Source of the DNA: JAVBRU01 sp031547595
GTDB lineage: Bacteria; Bacillota; Clostridia; Christensenellales; Aristaeellaceae
DNA length: 35,228 nucleotides
Assembly: GCA_031547595.1 (NCBI GenBank)
Contig: JAVBRU010000116.1
Location: forward strand, 1-35,228
Direction of reading: 5' to 3'
This document shows, one piece after another, positions 7,242 through 15,332 of this stretch. Every line of letters starts with the position of its first letter. Positions within the stretch are counted from its first letter, which is position 1. A program made the position numbers and the translations under genes. The notes beneath the pieces were generated by a model. That model did not search any database. It worked only from the letters and a program-made list of their open reading frames with translations, and was not told the origin of the DNA.

Positions 7242-7761
7242 CCTGCCATTCGCGCAGCAGCTTTGCCATGTGCCTTCTGCCCTTCACAACGAGGAAATCT
7301 CTTTCGGGATATTGGGCGTGCAAAGCCAGTATCTTCGGCTGCCGCTCTTTGGGGAAAGCCCACAGCCCCTTGCACAAGCGAAAGAACCCCCGGTCAAACC
7401 GTTCCTCGCGATATTGCAGGGTATCCGTGCGCTTTTTTCCATTCCGTCTGATCACGCCCCATAGGCAAACCAGGCGGTTGACGTCCAGAAATATCACGAG
7501 ATCAGCCGCCTGAAAACGCACCGCCATCGTGCCGCCATGGTTGACATTGCCATCCATGATCCATTTTTCTGCGGCGGTCAGCTGTAAAACCTGTTGCATC
7601 CATTCCTCAGGGGAGGGCATTTGCCAGCCCGGGCGCCAGAACACGGTGTCCAGATGGATCAGCGGCAGGCCCGTTATGGGGGCCAGTTCCCTTGCCAGGT
7701 GGCTTTTGCCGCTGCCGTTGTTGCCAACGATCATGATGCGGTGATAGCTATGGATGTTCAA
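7219..7761 (-). CDS. P-loop nucleoside kinase-like protein (FlaR / DNA topology modulation family)
   Basis: 180 aa from a TTG at 7761 that has GAGGGGG 7-8 nt upstream; a GTG at 7776 lies within that site and is less likely. IMIVGNNGSGKSHLARELA is the Walker A loop; the following HLDTVFWRPGW, the ...WIMDGNVNHGG segment and ADLVIFLDVNR are typical of the adenylate-kinase-like proteins annotated as topology modulation protein FlaR. Family members are thought to be small-molecule kinases of unknown substrate; the name is historical. Its 3' end carries the promoter for the APH-fold kinase. Confidence 0.85.
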   Translation of the reverse strand: MNIHSYHRIMIVGNNGSGKSHLARELAPITGLPLIHLDTVFWRPGWQMPSPEEWMQQVLQLTAAEKWIMDGNVNHGGTMAVRFQAADLVIFLDVNRLVCLWGVIRRNGKKRTDTLQYREERFDRGFFRLCKGLWAFPKERQPKILALHAQYPERDFLVVKGRRHMAKLLREWQVATAQKL

Positions 7762-7884
7762 GTAAATCCCCCTCACATATGAAGGAATTATATCAAACTG
7801 CCTCCTTCAGCACAAGCGAAAAGCTGTACCCTCGGCTTCTTTTTTGTATTGTACAGGCATAGGCTGTAGGCGAGGTGATGAACG

Positions 7885-8571
7885 ATGCGCACAATGGGGC
7901 GTTATGTGATTCTGGTGCTCCTCGTGTGCACAATTATCTGGCAGGTGCAAAGCGCCCCACTGGCGGTGGAAACAGCGGCAGGCGTACCGGGCGGGCTTTG
8001 GATTATGATTGAGCTGAACCAGAAGAGGCTGACGCTTTATCGCGGCACGGAAACGGTGAAGACCTACCCCATCGCCAGCGGAAAGAGCGCCACGCCCTCG
8101 CCCATTGGCACCTTCACCATCACGCACCGCTTCGCCACAGAGCTTTCGGGCTTTGGAACGCGGTTTCTGGGATTGAATGTGCCCTGGGGTAATTTCGGCA
8201 TCCATGGCACCAACAAGCCGGAGTCCATTGGCAGCAATGCGTCCCACGGCTGCATTCGCATGCGGGTGAAGGATGCCGAGGAACTGTACCGACTGGTGCC
8301 AAACGGCACCAAGGTGGTGATTGTGGGCGGCGATTATGGCGAGCTGGACACCTATTTGCGCACCCTCACCTCCGGGGACAGGAACAGCCATGTGCGCGTC
8401 GTGCAGCGGCGGCTCATTCAATTAGGGTACCTCAGCGGCAACGCGGATGGTGTGTACGGCGCCAATACCACCCACGCGGTGCTGGCGGCGCGCAAGGCAT
8501 TTGGGCTGTCCAATGTGGATATTGTCGATTATGCGCTGTATCAAAAGTTGGGGCTGACGCTTTTTGAATGA
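7885..8571 (+). CDS. L,D-transpeptidase (YkuD) with C-terminal peptidoglycan-binding domain
   Basis: 228 aa. An N-terminal hydrophobic segment (6-24) directs export or anchoring. The YkuD catalytic domain (about 37-150) contains HGTN (His108) and the active-site SHGCIRM with Cys123 and Arg125. A PG_binding_1 repeat follows (about 163-225: VRVVQRRLIQLGYLSGNADGVYG). It forms 3-3 peptide cross-links or attaches proteins in peptidoglycan outside the membrane. Start ATG 7885 has GAGGTGA 6 nt upstream. It ends 33 bp before spoIIIAA, so it may belong to spore-cortex or mother-cell expression, but no forespore or mother-cell promoter could be assigned with confidence. Confidence 0.93.
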   Translation: MRTMGRYVILVLLVCTIIWQVQSAPLAVETAAGVPGGLWIMIELNQKRLTLYRGTETVKTYPIASGKSATPSPIGTFTITHRFATELSGFGTRFLGLNVPWGNFGIHGTNKPESIGSNASHGCIRMRVKDAEELYRLVPNGTKVVIVGGDYGELDTYLRTLTSGDRNSHVRVVQRRLIQLGYLSGNADGVYGANTTHAVLAARKAFGLSNVDIVDYALYQKLGLTLFE

Positions 8572-8604
8572 CATAAACCCTTGCAGAAAAACATAGGTTG
8601 CGGT

Positions 8605-9447
8605 ATGGAATGGGACATGTATTTGCCGCCCTGGGCGGCCAGGGAAACGGCGGGAATTTTGCAGGATGCGCGGGAAGTGCGCTTCCGTCCCGGCCAGCCG
8701 GTGCAGGCACTGCTGCAAAAAAAACTGTGGCAGGGCAAGCAGCGCCTCACCCACGAGGAAGTGACGCGCATTGCCCAGGCCTTGTCCGGCCATGCGCTGG
8801 CGGGGTATGGCTGGCAGCTGGCGGACGGGTTTGTTCCGCTGCCGGGCGGGCACCGCATGGGTGTATCCGGGCGCATGACGCTGGAGGGCGGCGCGCAGCT
8901 TCGGGATGTTGGCAGTGTCTGCGTGCGCATTGCTCACGAAATCAAAGGCGTGGCGGATGCGCTGATGCCAAGGCTCGGTGGACAAAACGTGCTGATCATC
9001 GGCGCACCGGGCATGGGCAAGACTACGCTTCTTCGGGACATGGTACGAAGCTTATCCTATGCTAGCCAATCTGTGGGCGTGGCGGACGAGCGGGGAGAAA
9101 TCGCCGCGTGTGTGCATGGCGTGCCACAGCTGGATGTGGGGCCGTGCACCGATGTGGTGTATGACTGCGACAAGGCGCGGGCGATGCGCATGCTGCTAAG
9201 GGGAATGGCACCCACTGTGTTGGCCACGGATGAGCTGGGCCGCCCGCAGGATGTGGGCGCGGTGCTGGACACCGTGCGCTGCGGCGTGCGGGTGATTGCT
9301 ACGGCCCACGGCGAGGATGCCGGCACCGTTTTTTCGCGTCCCATGCTGCGGCCGCTTCAGGATGTGTTTGATGTGCTGGTGCTGCTGCCGGGGTTTATGC
9401 AGCCGCCCAAGGTGATCTACAAAAGGGGGAAAGACGCATGCATCTGA
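8605..9447 (+). CDS. spoIIIAA: Stage III sporulation protein AA, ATPase
   Basis: 280 aa. A cytoplasmic secretion-type ATPase that powers the SpoIIIA-SpoIIQ channel between mother cell and forespore. Walker A is GAPGMGKTT (133-141), Walker B VLATDE (205-210), and DERGEIAA (161-168) is the family's conserved box. The start is uncertain: ATG 8605 has only a weak AGG site, ATG 8617 is the next option, and a TTG at 8581 would extend it by 8 residues. It overlaps spoIIIAB by 10 bp and opens an eight-gene operon in canonical order. Residue content and length match the family closely. Confidence 0.96.
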   Translation: MEWDMYLPPWAARETAGILQDAREVRFRPGQPVQALLQKKLWQGKQRLTHEEVTRIAQALSGHALAGYGWQLADGFVPLPGGHRMGVSGRMTLEGGAQLRDVGSVCVRIAHEIKGVADALMPRLGGQNVLIIGAPGMGKTTLLRDMVRSLSYASQSVGVADERGEIAACVHGVPQLDVGPCTDVVYDCDKARAMRMLLRGMAPTVLATDELGRPQDVGAVLDTVRCGVRVIATAHGEDAGTVFSRPMLRPLQDVFDVLVLLPGFMQPPKVIYKRGKDACI

Positions 9448-9926
9448 TCCTGGCAGTATTAGCCGCGGGCCTTTGTGGACTCATTGGTATACTGGCCGCC
9501 GGGCGGCTTCAAAAACGCGAAAACAGCCTGATGCACTGGCAGGAAGCGCTGGTGCGCATGGAAAACGCCATCACCCACGGCCAACTGCCCTTGCCGGATG
9601 TGTTGATGGCGGGCGGGGAGCGGGTGGAGCTGCTAAACGACCTGGCCAAACATCTGCAAGCGGAGCCGGTGATCGGGTTGATGGCGCTGTGGCGCTCTGT
9701 AGAGCCGGACGATTTACTGACAGAGCCGGAATGGGCGCTGCTGACAGGCTGCATGGAGGGGTTGAGTGCCACATCGTTAGAGATGCAGCGCACGGCGGTG
9801 CACTATGCGCGGGAGCAATGGGTGCAGTACTTGACCGCCGGGCGCATGGCGCGGGAGCGAAACGCGCGGCTGTATCAATCCCTGGGCTGGCTGTGCGGGG
9901 CGGCATTGTTTATACTACTTTGCTAG
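9438..9926 (+). CDS. spoIIIAB: Stage III sporulation protein AB
   Basis: 162 aa, close to the usual ~170. A hydrophobic N-terminus (residues 2-20) and a C-terminal hydrophobic stretch (GWLCGAALFILLC) flank a helical cytoplasmic-type domain related to GspF/type II secretion platforms. The motif LQKRENSLMHWQEALVRMENAI (split here by reading) is typical of the family's first helix pair. It overlaps spoIIIAA and is followed 12 bp later by spoIIIAC. Part of the A-Q feeding-tube complex. Confidence 0.93.
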   Translation: MHLILAVLAAGLCGLIGILAAGRLQKRENSLMHWQEALVRMENAITHGQLPLPDVLMAGGERVELLNDLAKHLQAEPVIGLMALWRSVEPDDLLTEPEWALLTGCMEGLSATSLEMQRTAVHYAREQWVQYLTAGRMARERNARLYQSLGWLCGAALFILLC

Positions 9927-9938
9927 GAGGATATCGAG

Positions 9939-10136
9939 ATGCAGATTGACGTGCTGCTGCAAATAGCGGGCGTTGGCATTCTGGTAACCGTGATCAGCCA
10001 GATTTTATCCCGCGCGGGGCGGGAGGACATCGCTATGCTGACCACGGTGGCGGGGCTGGTGATTGTGCTGATTATGGTGATCTCGCTGGTGGGCGATTTG
10101 TTCTATCAGGTGCAATCCATTTTTAACCTCACATGA
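9939..10136 (+). CDS. spoIIIAC: Stage III sporulation protein AC
   Basis: 65 aa, two membrane helices, the normal size of this small channel subunit. DVLLQIAGVGILVTVISQIL and the second helix VIVLIMVISLVGDLFYQV are family-typical. The RBS is AGGAGG 13 nt upstream of the start at 9939. Stop and the spoIIIAD start overlap (ATGA). Confidence 0.94.
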   Translation: MQIDVLLQIAGVGILVTVISQILSRAGREDIAMLTTVAGLVIVLIMVISLVGDLFYQVQSIFNLT

Positions 10137-10522
10137 ACGATGGGCTGCGCGTGGCGGGCTTTGCGCTGGCGGCTGCGCTGCTGGCCATGACGGTACGCAC
10201 CACGCGCAAGGAAGCAGGCGCGGCGGTGGCGCTGGCAGCAGGGCTGATGCTGTTTTTTGCGGCCATCACGCAGCTGACTACGGTGGCGCAGGCGCTGCGG
10301 ACGTTGTCGGAGCGGGCGGGTCTTGGCGATGGCACGCTGAAGCTGCTGATGAAGATGCTGGGCATTGCGTATGTGACGGAGTTTGCCGTGCAAGCCTGCA
10401 AGGACGTGGGCGAGGAAGGCATCGCCGCCAAGGCTTCGCTGTGCGGCAAGCTGATGCTGGTGGGGCTGACGCTGCCGATGCTGCTTGAAATTGCCGATTT
10501 GGTATTGGGGATATTGCCATGA
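10133..10522 (+). CDS. spoIIIAD: Stage III sporulation protein AD
   Basis: 129 aa membrane protein with three to four helices; AC and AD are homologous small membrane components of the channel. The motif MKMLGIAYVTEFAVQACKDVG (split: AYVTEFAVQACKD at about 81-93) is strongly conserved in SpoIIIAD. Both ends overlap neighbours by 4 bp, indicating tight translational coupling. Confidence 0.95.
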   Translation: MNDGLRVAGFALAAALLAMTVRTTRKEAGAAVALAAGLMLFFAAITQLTTVAQALRTLSERAGLGDGTLKLLMKMLGIAYVTEFAVQACKDVGEEGIAAKASLCGKLMLVGLTLPMLLEIADLVLGILP

Positions 10523-11658
10523 AGCGTTTGCTGCCGGTGCTGTTATTGCTTTTGATTCTGCCATTCACTGCGCATGCGCAGTCTCTGGAGGAGAGCATCG
10601 ATCAGGTGCTAAATACCCTGCCCCTTGGTGAAATTCAAAGCACCCTCACAGATGCCTTTGGCACACCCTTTGATTTGCAGGACACGCTATCGCGACTGGC
10701 AAAGGGCGAGATGGTGTGGGATGCCCAGGCGCTGCTTCAACAGCTTTTGCAAAAGCTGTTGACGGCGCTGTCCGGCAGCGTGTGGCGCTTTGCCAGGCTG
10801 TTGGCACCGGCGGTGCTGTGCGGCGTGGTGGCCAATATGCGCACGTCCTTTGCCAAGGCGGCGCTGGGAGATGTGCTGCACAGCGCGTGCTTTTTGCTGC
10901 TTGCCGGGGTGATGGCGCAGGATGTGGCCAGCCACATGGCACTGGCGCAAAACGCCATCAACAGCATGGCAGATATGATGCAAAATTTGTTCCCCATGCT
11001 GCTGACGCTGCTGGCCGCCGTTGGCGGTACGGCCAGCACGGCGTTTTTCCAGCCCGCGGTGGTTGCGGCCAGCGGCACGATGACAACACTGATGCGCACC
11101 GTCACCATGCGTTTTGCGCTGGGCGCGGCGGTGCTCACCATCCTCAACCATCTGTCCGAGCATATCCGTATCGGGCAATTGGCGTCGCTTCTGCGCACCA
11201 TTGCCACGTGGACGCTGGGGGTCAGCTTCACGGTGTTCATATCGGTGACGACGCTGCAGGGCCTCGGCGCGGCGGCGGCGGACGGCATTTCCATCCGCAC
11301 GGCCAAGTATGCCGTGGACAATTTTGTGCCGGTGGTGGGCGGCATGTTCGCCGATACCATGGATACGCTGGTGGGCTGCTCGCTGCTGATCAAAAACGCG
11401 CTGGGTATCACGGGGTTGGTGGCACTGCTCTTCGTGGCGGCTACGCCGCTCATTCAATCCATGACCGGGGTATTGGTATACCGCATCAGCGCCGCGCTGC
11501 TGGAGCCCGTGGCGGAAAAGCGGATTTCGGCTTGCATCCGGGATTTTTCGGATGCGCTGACGTTGATGTTTGTGATCCAGTTGTCCATGTGCGCCATGTT
11601 CCTGCTGCTGATTGCGCAGCTATTGGTGGTGGGCAATTTGACAGTGATGTTGAGGTAG
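10519..11658 (+). CDS. spoIIIAE: Stage III sporulation protein AE
   Basis: 379 aa polytopic membrane protein (about 8 helices), near the 399-residue B. subtilis protein in length. The first 20 residues look like a signal peptide (LLLLLILPFTAHAQS). The central segments VSFTVFISVTTLQG and AKYAVDNFVPVVGGMFADT are signature regions of the family. It is the largest membrane subunit of the mother-cell export complex. Overlaps spoIIIAD by 4 bp and is followed one base after its stop by spoIIIAF. Confidence 0.96.
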   Translation: MKRLLPVLLLLLILPFTAHAQSLEESIDQVLNTLPLGEIQSTLTDAFGTPFDLQDTLSRLAKGEMVWDAQALLQQLLQKLLTALSGSVWRFARLLAPAVLCGVVANMRTSFAKAALGDVLHSACFLLLAGVMAQDVASHMALAQNAINSMADMMQNLFPMLLTLLAAVGGTASTAFFQPAVVAASGTMTTLMRTVTMRFALGAAVLTILNHLSEHIRIGQLASLLRTIATWTLGVSFTVFISVTTLQGLGAAAADGISIRTAKYAVDNFVPVVGGMFADTMDTLVGCSLLIKNALGITGLVALLFVAATPLIQSMTGVLVYRISAALLEPVAEKRISACIRDFSDALTLMFVIQLSMCAMFLLLIAQLLVVGNLTVMLR

Positions 11659-11659
11659 T

Positions 11660-11827
11660 ATGCGCGCTTTTTTAGTGGAAATGACGGTGCTCAGCCTGCT
11701 TCGGCTGGCCAGCGACCTGATTGCGCCGGAGGGGGACATCCACAAGTATGTGGATCTTGGTGTGGGGCTTTTGATGCTGCTGAGCATGCTGCGCGGGCTG
11801 ATTTCCTTTATTAGAGGTGGCTTGTGA
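11660..11827 (+). CDS. spoIIIAF: Stage III sporulation protein AF, membrane region only (55 aa)
   Basis: A 55-residue ORF between spoIIIAE and spoIIIAG. MRAFLVEMTVLSLLRLASDL followed by IHKYVDLGVGLLMLLSMLRG aligns by eye with the two N-terminal membrane helices of SpoIIIAF (two helices joined by a short loop with a conserved KY). The family is normally about 200 aa, with a soluble ring-forming domain after the helices; here the stop TGA at 11825-11827 overlaps the GTG start of spoIIIAG, leaving no room for that domain. There is no trace of a frameshifted remainder, since spoIIIAG begins at once. Position, orientation and hydrophobic pattern support the name despite the shortness. Confidence 0.75.
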   Translation: MRAFLVEMTVLSLLRLASDLIAPEGDIHKYVDLGVGLLMLLSMLRGLISFIRGGL

Positions 11828-12192
11828 AAGAATGGCTGCAAAAATTCAAGGTCATTAAAGGTTCGCAGTGGCTGCTGCTGTTGCTGGCGCTGTGTGTGCT
11901 GGGCAGTTTATATCTGCCATCGATAGAGCAAAACGGTATGAGCGATGAGGAAAAGCGCGTCAGTGCCGTGCTGTCGCAAATCGCGGGGGCTGGGGAGGTG
12001 CAGGTGGTGATTTATTATGCCGAGAGCAAGAACGGCTGGAGCGATGCCACCAAAACACCGGTGGGCGCTGTGATTGTGGCCAGGGGAGCAGGGGATGTGG
12101 GGGTTCGCCTCAATTTGACCCGCGCCGTGCAGACGCTGCTGGGCTTGCCGCTTGGCAGCATCGAAGTATTTGCTATGGAGGTGCAGCCATGA
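11824..12192 (+). CDS. spoIIIAG: Stage III sporulation protein AG, short form
   Basis: 122 aa, start GTG 11824 overlapping the spoIIIAF stop; RBS AGAGGTGG. One membrane helix (about 17-32), then a ring-building motif domain: VSAVLSQIAGAGEVQVVIYY, a short insert, and PVGAVIVARGAGDVGVRLNL leading to the final helix-strand TRAVQTLLGLPLGSIEVF. The B. subtilis protein is about 229 aa, with a long linker and insert that are missing here. SpoIIIAG forms a large ring in the intermembrane space. Overlaps spoIIIAH by 4 bp. Confidence 0.9.
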   Translation: MKEWLQKFKVIKGSQWLLLLLALCVLGSLYLPSIEQNGMSDEEKRVSAVLSQIAGAGEVQVVIYYAESKNGWSDATKTPVGAVIVARGAGDVGVRLNLTRAVQTLLGLPLGSIEVFAMEVQP

Positions 12193-12674
12193 CCCGCAAG
12201 GAACGCTGGTTTAACGGCATATTGATCGCCGTGGTGCTGGGTGCGGTGGCGCTGACGCTGATGCTCCAGCCGCAAAGCGCGGCAGACAAACTGCCGGTGC
12301 AGGATTTGACCGTGTCTTCACTGCCAACGGTTACGCCGATTGAAAAGTACCGCAAAGAGCGGCAGGATACCCGCACCGAAAGCATGCGGATGCTGGCAGG
12401 CATTGCGGAAAACACCCTCGCCAGCGCGGACACGCGCCAATTGGCCAATCAGCAAATGCTGAGCATGCAGCAGGATATGGAACGGGAGTTGGCCCTGGAG
12501 GCCGCGCTTGCCACACTGAGCACGGGGGAGAGTGTGTGCGTGGTGCGAAGCCACGCCGTCAGTATTTTTGTGGCGCAGGCACTATCCGACAGGGACGCCC
12601 AGGTGATCCTCGCGCTGGCTATGGATATCACCGGCGAGGCGGCAGAAAATATTCAAATAATCCCGGGATCTTAG
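12189..12674 (+). CDS. spoIIIAH: Stage III sporulation protein AH
   Basis: 161 aa with an N-terminal membrane helix (about 9-27), an acidic/polar linker, a helical stretch (about 55-105) and a C-terminal ring-building domain ending AAENIQIIPGS. SpoIIIAH binds SpoIIQ from the forespore and makes the zipper across the intermembrane space. The B. subtilis protein is 218 aa. It is the last gene of the operon; stop at 12672-12674 is followed by a new promoter rather than by a clear terminator. Confidence 0.93.
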   Translation: MTRKERWFNGILIAVVLGAVALTLMLQPQSAADKLPVQDLTVSSLPTVTPIEKYRKERQDTRTESMRMLAGIAENTLASADTRQLANQQMLSMQQDMERELALEAALATLSTGESVCVVRSHAVSIFVAQALSDRDAQVILALAMDITGEAAENIQIIPGS

Positions 12675-12675
12675 G

Positions 12676-12704
12676 TGTTTTAATTCCCTGCCTTGTGGTA
12701 TAAT
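12676..12704 (+). promoter_or_regulatory. Extended -10 promoter for the RseC-like/thioredoxin pair
   Basis: -10 TATAAT (12699-12704) preceded by TG plus one base (12696-12698), an extended -10. The -35 position holds only TGTTTT (12676-12681), so the extended -10 probably carries the promoter. Confidence 0.65.
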
Positions 12705-12733
12705 GTATAGGTAACGGAAAGGCAGGGAGCAGA

Positions 12734-13135
12734 ATGGTACGCACAGGTCGCGTGGTGGATATCAAAGGCGGCTTGTTGTCCGTCTGTTTTGAGCGTCCGG
12801 AGGCTTGCCAGCATTGCAACCAGTGCGGCACCGCCCATCACACCTTCATCGAAGTGGCGGGAGATGCGCAGCTGGGCGACTTTGTGGACATTGAGATGCC
12901 GGATGCCCAGGTGGTACGCGCGTCCATGCTGGCCTACCTGATCCCGCTGGTAGGATTGCTGGTGGGCATGATGCTGGGCAGCGTGCTGTTTGTAAGCGAG
13001 CTTGTGTGGGCGGCATGCGGCATCGTCATGATGGCGCTCAGCGCCCTGGCACTGTGGCGCTATGACAAATATTTGCGCAAGCAAAAACAATGGCAACCCC
13101 GATTGGTTGCCATCAATAAGGAGGAAAAAGTATGA
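12734..13135 (+). CDS. RseC/MucC-like SoxR-reducing system protein
   Basis: 133 aa. An N-terminal domain (1-58) has a cysteine cluster CQHCNQCG (Cys25, 28, 31) plus Cys18 and ends in the VDIEMPDAQVVRASMLAYLIPL transition typical of RseC; two membrane helices follow (about 60-80 and 86-106) and a basic C-terminus. RseC proteins are electron-transfer-linked membrane proteins associated with SoxR reduction or Rnf complexes. In this window the partner is thioredoxin, whose ATG overlaps the stop (ATGA). No Rnf genes are present. The coupling suggests thiol redox traffic at the membrane (inference). Confidence 0.85.
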   Translation: MVRTGRVVDIKGGLLSVCFERPEACQHCNQCGTAHHTFIEVAGDAQLGDFVDIEMPDAQVVRASMLAYLIPLVGLLVGMMLGSVLFVSELVWAACGIVMMALSALALWRYDKYLRKQKQWQPRLVAINKEEKV

Positions 13136-13446
13136 GTGAATTGACATTGACAAAGGATAATTTTGAAGAAGCCGTGCTGAAGGCGGACAAGCCTGTGCTG
13201 GTAGACTTCTGGGCACCCTGGTGCATGCCCTGCCGCATGATCGCCCCCCTGGTAGAGGAGATTGCAAACGAACAGGCGGATGCCGCTATCGTTGGCAAGA
13301 TCAACGTGGATGAGCAGGGCGAGCTGGCCATGCAATACCGTGTCAGCAGCATTCCCACGCTGATTGTGTTCCATCAGGGCAAGGAGCTTCGCCGCATGGT
13401 GGGTGCGCAGAGCAAGGCGGCCATTGAGAAGCTGTTGGTTGTTTAA
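13132..13446 (+). CDS. trxA: Thioredoxin with a CMPC active site
   Basis: 104 aa, the normal thioredoxin length. The active site is WCMPC (Cys31, Cys34) where most thioredoxins have WCGPC; the cis-proline is Pro75 in SSIPTL. No signal peptide, so cytoplasmic. RBS AAGGAGG 8-9 nt upstream of the start. Translationally coupled to the RseC-like gene and followed by a good hairpin terminator. CMPC occurs in other clostridial thioredoxins and can shift redox potential. Confidence 0.95.
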   Translation: MSELTLTKDNFEEAVLKADKPVLVDFWAPWCMPCRMIAPLVEEIANEQADAAIVGKINVDEQGELAMQYRVSSIPTLIVFHQGKELRRMVGAQSKAAIEKLLVV

Positions 13447-13482
13447 CAGCGTATGCTATATCGATGATTATTAAAGTGAGGT

Positions 13483-13512
13483 GCAGGAGATGAAATCTCC
13501 TGCCGGGGTTTT
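13483..13512 (+). terminator. Terminator after thioredoxin
   Basis: Perfect 9-bp stem GCAGGAGAT/ATCTCCTGC with a GAA loop (13483-13503), then CGGGGTTTT. The T-tract is short and displaced, so efficiency is uncertain. Confidence 0.65.
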
Positions 13513-13531
13513 AGGGGCGAGTAGCCCCTAA
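13511..13531. terminator. Hairpin at the end of the RqcH gene
   Basis: TTAGGGGC (13511-13518) and GCCCCTAA (13524-13531) form a perfect 8-bp stem around a 5-nt loop, overlapping the stop codon of the leftward RqcH gene. No T-run follows on either strand, so it may be an RNA 3'-end stabiliser or a weak convergent terminator. Confidence 0.45.
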
Positions 13532-15270
13532 CGTTCCCCCTCCTTTAACCGCCGTACATCTGCCTCCTGGCAGGTGATGATCAAGGTTTTCTGCTCGGTA
13601 TATGTGACAAAGCCTGTGGGCGTGCCCCCGGGCTTTTTTACGTGCTTTTTATAAGTGTAATCCACCGGCACGCTGATGCCGTGGCCTTTGCTGTAATACG
13701 CGGCCAGCTGCGCGGCCTCAAGCAGTGTGCTGTCGGGCACGCTTTGCCCCTGGGTGTGGATGATCACGTGCGAGCCGGGCATATCCTTGGCGTGCAGCCA
13801 CAGGTCGCTGCCTTGCGCGCTCTGGGTGAGGCGCTCGTTTTGTACGCTGTTTTTCCCAACGGAGAGTTGGAAGCCGTCGCTGCTGACAAAGCGGTAGGGT
13901 GCGCTCTCTGCGGGGCGCTTGGGCGCTTTTTTGTCTGTGACGCGCTTTAGGATCCCCGCGTCCTGCAATATGCGGCGGATGTCGTTCAAATCGTCCTCTG
14001 TTTCGCATTTGCCGAGGTCGTCCAGGGCGCTCTCCAGAATGTCCAGCTCGGCCAGTGTTTTGGCCTTTTGCTCGGTGGCCAGCTGCTGTGCGGTGCGTGC
14101 CTTGCGGTAGCGCTTAAAGTATCGCTGTGCATTCTGTGCGGGGGTCAAGGCGATGTCCAATGCGATGGTGATGCTGCCACCATTTTCGTCATAAAAATTT
14201 TGCAGCGATACCTCGGCCTGGCCGCGGGGCACCAGATACAGCTGCGCAGTCAACAGCTCGCCCGCGATGCGGTATTCCTCCATCTGTGCGCCGGCGGCGA
14301 GGTCCTCATCGTACTGTGCAAGCTTTTTTTCGTCACGCTCGATGTGCGTTTTCAGCATTTTGCGCAGCGCCGCACCTTTTTGCTGCATACGGTCCTGCCT
14401 GTCGCGCCCGGCATAATAGGCGTCCAGCGCCTCGGAAAGCGACGGATAGGCGCGGTGTGACGCAGACTCAAAGCTGAAATAGGGGAAGGCAAATACGTCT
14501 TTCGACGCCTCGGTTTCGTCCACCAAAATCACGGGGCTGGTCATGTCGGGCAGCTGTTCGAAAAATGCGTGCAGCCGCTGCGCGCACTGCGGGATATCCA
14601 GCTCGTCCAGCTGTGTCAGCTGCCTGCCCGCGATGCGAAGGGCAATTTCCTGCGCGGCCACAGAGGAAAGCCCGCTGACGGCAGCGCTGAGTACTTTGTC
14701 AAAACGCCCGGTTTGTTGCATCAGGCGCGCGGTCAACTCCTGCACCTCGCTTTGCCAGGGGTTCATTTTATCCTGTGCGGGCGGCAGGGTAAAGAGCAGG
14801 CCGGGCAGCGCCTGGCGCACGCGGCTCATATCGTCCGTCACGTGACGGATGGCGTCCACAATGCGCCCGTTCATCACGAGGGTGAGGTTGCTGTGCCTGC
14901 CCATCAGCTCCAGATACAGCTCCCGCGGCGCGCTGATGCCCAGCTCGTCCTTGCTTTCAATTACAATGCGCAGGATGCGGTCGCCATTTAGCTGTTCTAA
15001 TTGCGTGATGCGCCCGCCTGTCAAATGCTTGCGCAGCAGCATGCAAAACATCGGCGCTTCGGGGGGATTGGCATAATTTTGCTTGGTCAAATGTGCGCGG
15101 GGAAAAGACGGCGCGGCACTGAGCAGCACTTTCTGGTTTTTTCCCTGCGCGCGGATAAGCAATAACAACATATCTTTTTCGGGCTGTGACACTTTTTCCA
15201 CGCGCCCGTCCATCAGCGCGTCTTTCAACTCGCGCGCGATAAATCCAAGGGTTAAGCCGTCCATGGGCAT
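13528..15270 (-). CDS. rqcH: NFACT family ribosome quality control protein RqcH
   Basis: 580 aa, the usual size. The N-terminal NFACT-N domain contains the conserved Asp-Arg pair at 97-98 (LNGDRILRI), a central coiled coil spans roughly 290-430, and the C-terminal NFACT-R domain has DLWLHAKDMPGSHVII. RqcH binds stalled 60S-equivalent (50S) subunits and recruits tRNA-Ala to add alanine tails; older names are FbpA/fibronectin-binding protein. Start ATG 15270 (MPMDG) is chosen because GGAGGG lies 6 nt upstream and the MxxDG start is typical; ATG 15276 is too close to that site. Confidence 0.93.
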   Translation of the reverse strand: MPMDGLTLGFIARELKDALMDGRVEKVSQPEKDMLLLLIRAQGKNQKVLLSAAPSFPRAHLTKQNYANPPEAPMFCMLLRKHLTGGRITQLEQLNGDRILRIVIESKDELGISAPRELYLELMGRHSNLTLVMNGRIVDAIRHVTDDMSRVRQALPGLLFTLPPAQDKMNPWQSEVQELTARLMQQTGRFDKVLSAAVSGLSSVAAQEIALRIAGRQLTQLDELDIPQCAQRLHAFFEQLPDMTSPVILVDETEASKDVFAFPYFSFESASHRAYPSLSEALDAYYAGRDRQDRMQQKGAALRKMLKTHIERDEKKLAQYDEDLAAGAQMEEYRIAGELLTAQLYLVPRGQAEVSLQNFYDENGGSITIALDIALTPAQNAQRYFKRYRKARTAQQLATEQKAKTLAELDILESALDDLGKCETEDDLNDIRRILQDAGILKRVTDKKAPKRPAESAPYRFVSSDGFQLSVGKNSVQNERLTQSAQGSDLWLHAKDMPGSHVIIHTQGQSVPDSTLLEAAQLAAYYSKGHGISVPVDYTYKKHVKKPGGTPTGFVTYTEQKTLIITCQEADVRRLKEGER

Positions 15271-15332
15271 GGTCATCCCTCCAAGTCCGCACCATCATAT
15301 CACAACCAACTACATCCTGCAAATAAAAACTG

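Noticed and set aside
8568..8600. Possible sigma-E promoter (ACATAAA-N14-CATAGGTT) before spoIIIAA
   Set aside because: The match to the -10 is poor and the transcription start would fall on the start codon at 8605, leaving no ribosome site.
10687..11457. Long minus-strand ORFs (256 and 238 codons) over spoIIIAE
   Set aside because: Antisense frames in GC-rich coding DNA, rich in His, Arg and Gln, with no ribosome sites.
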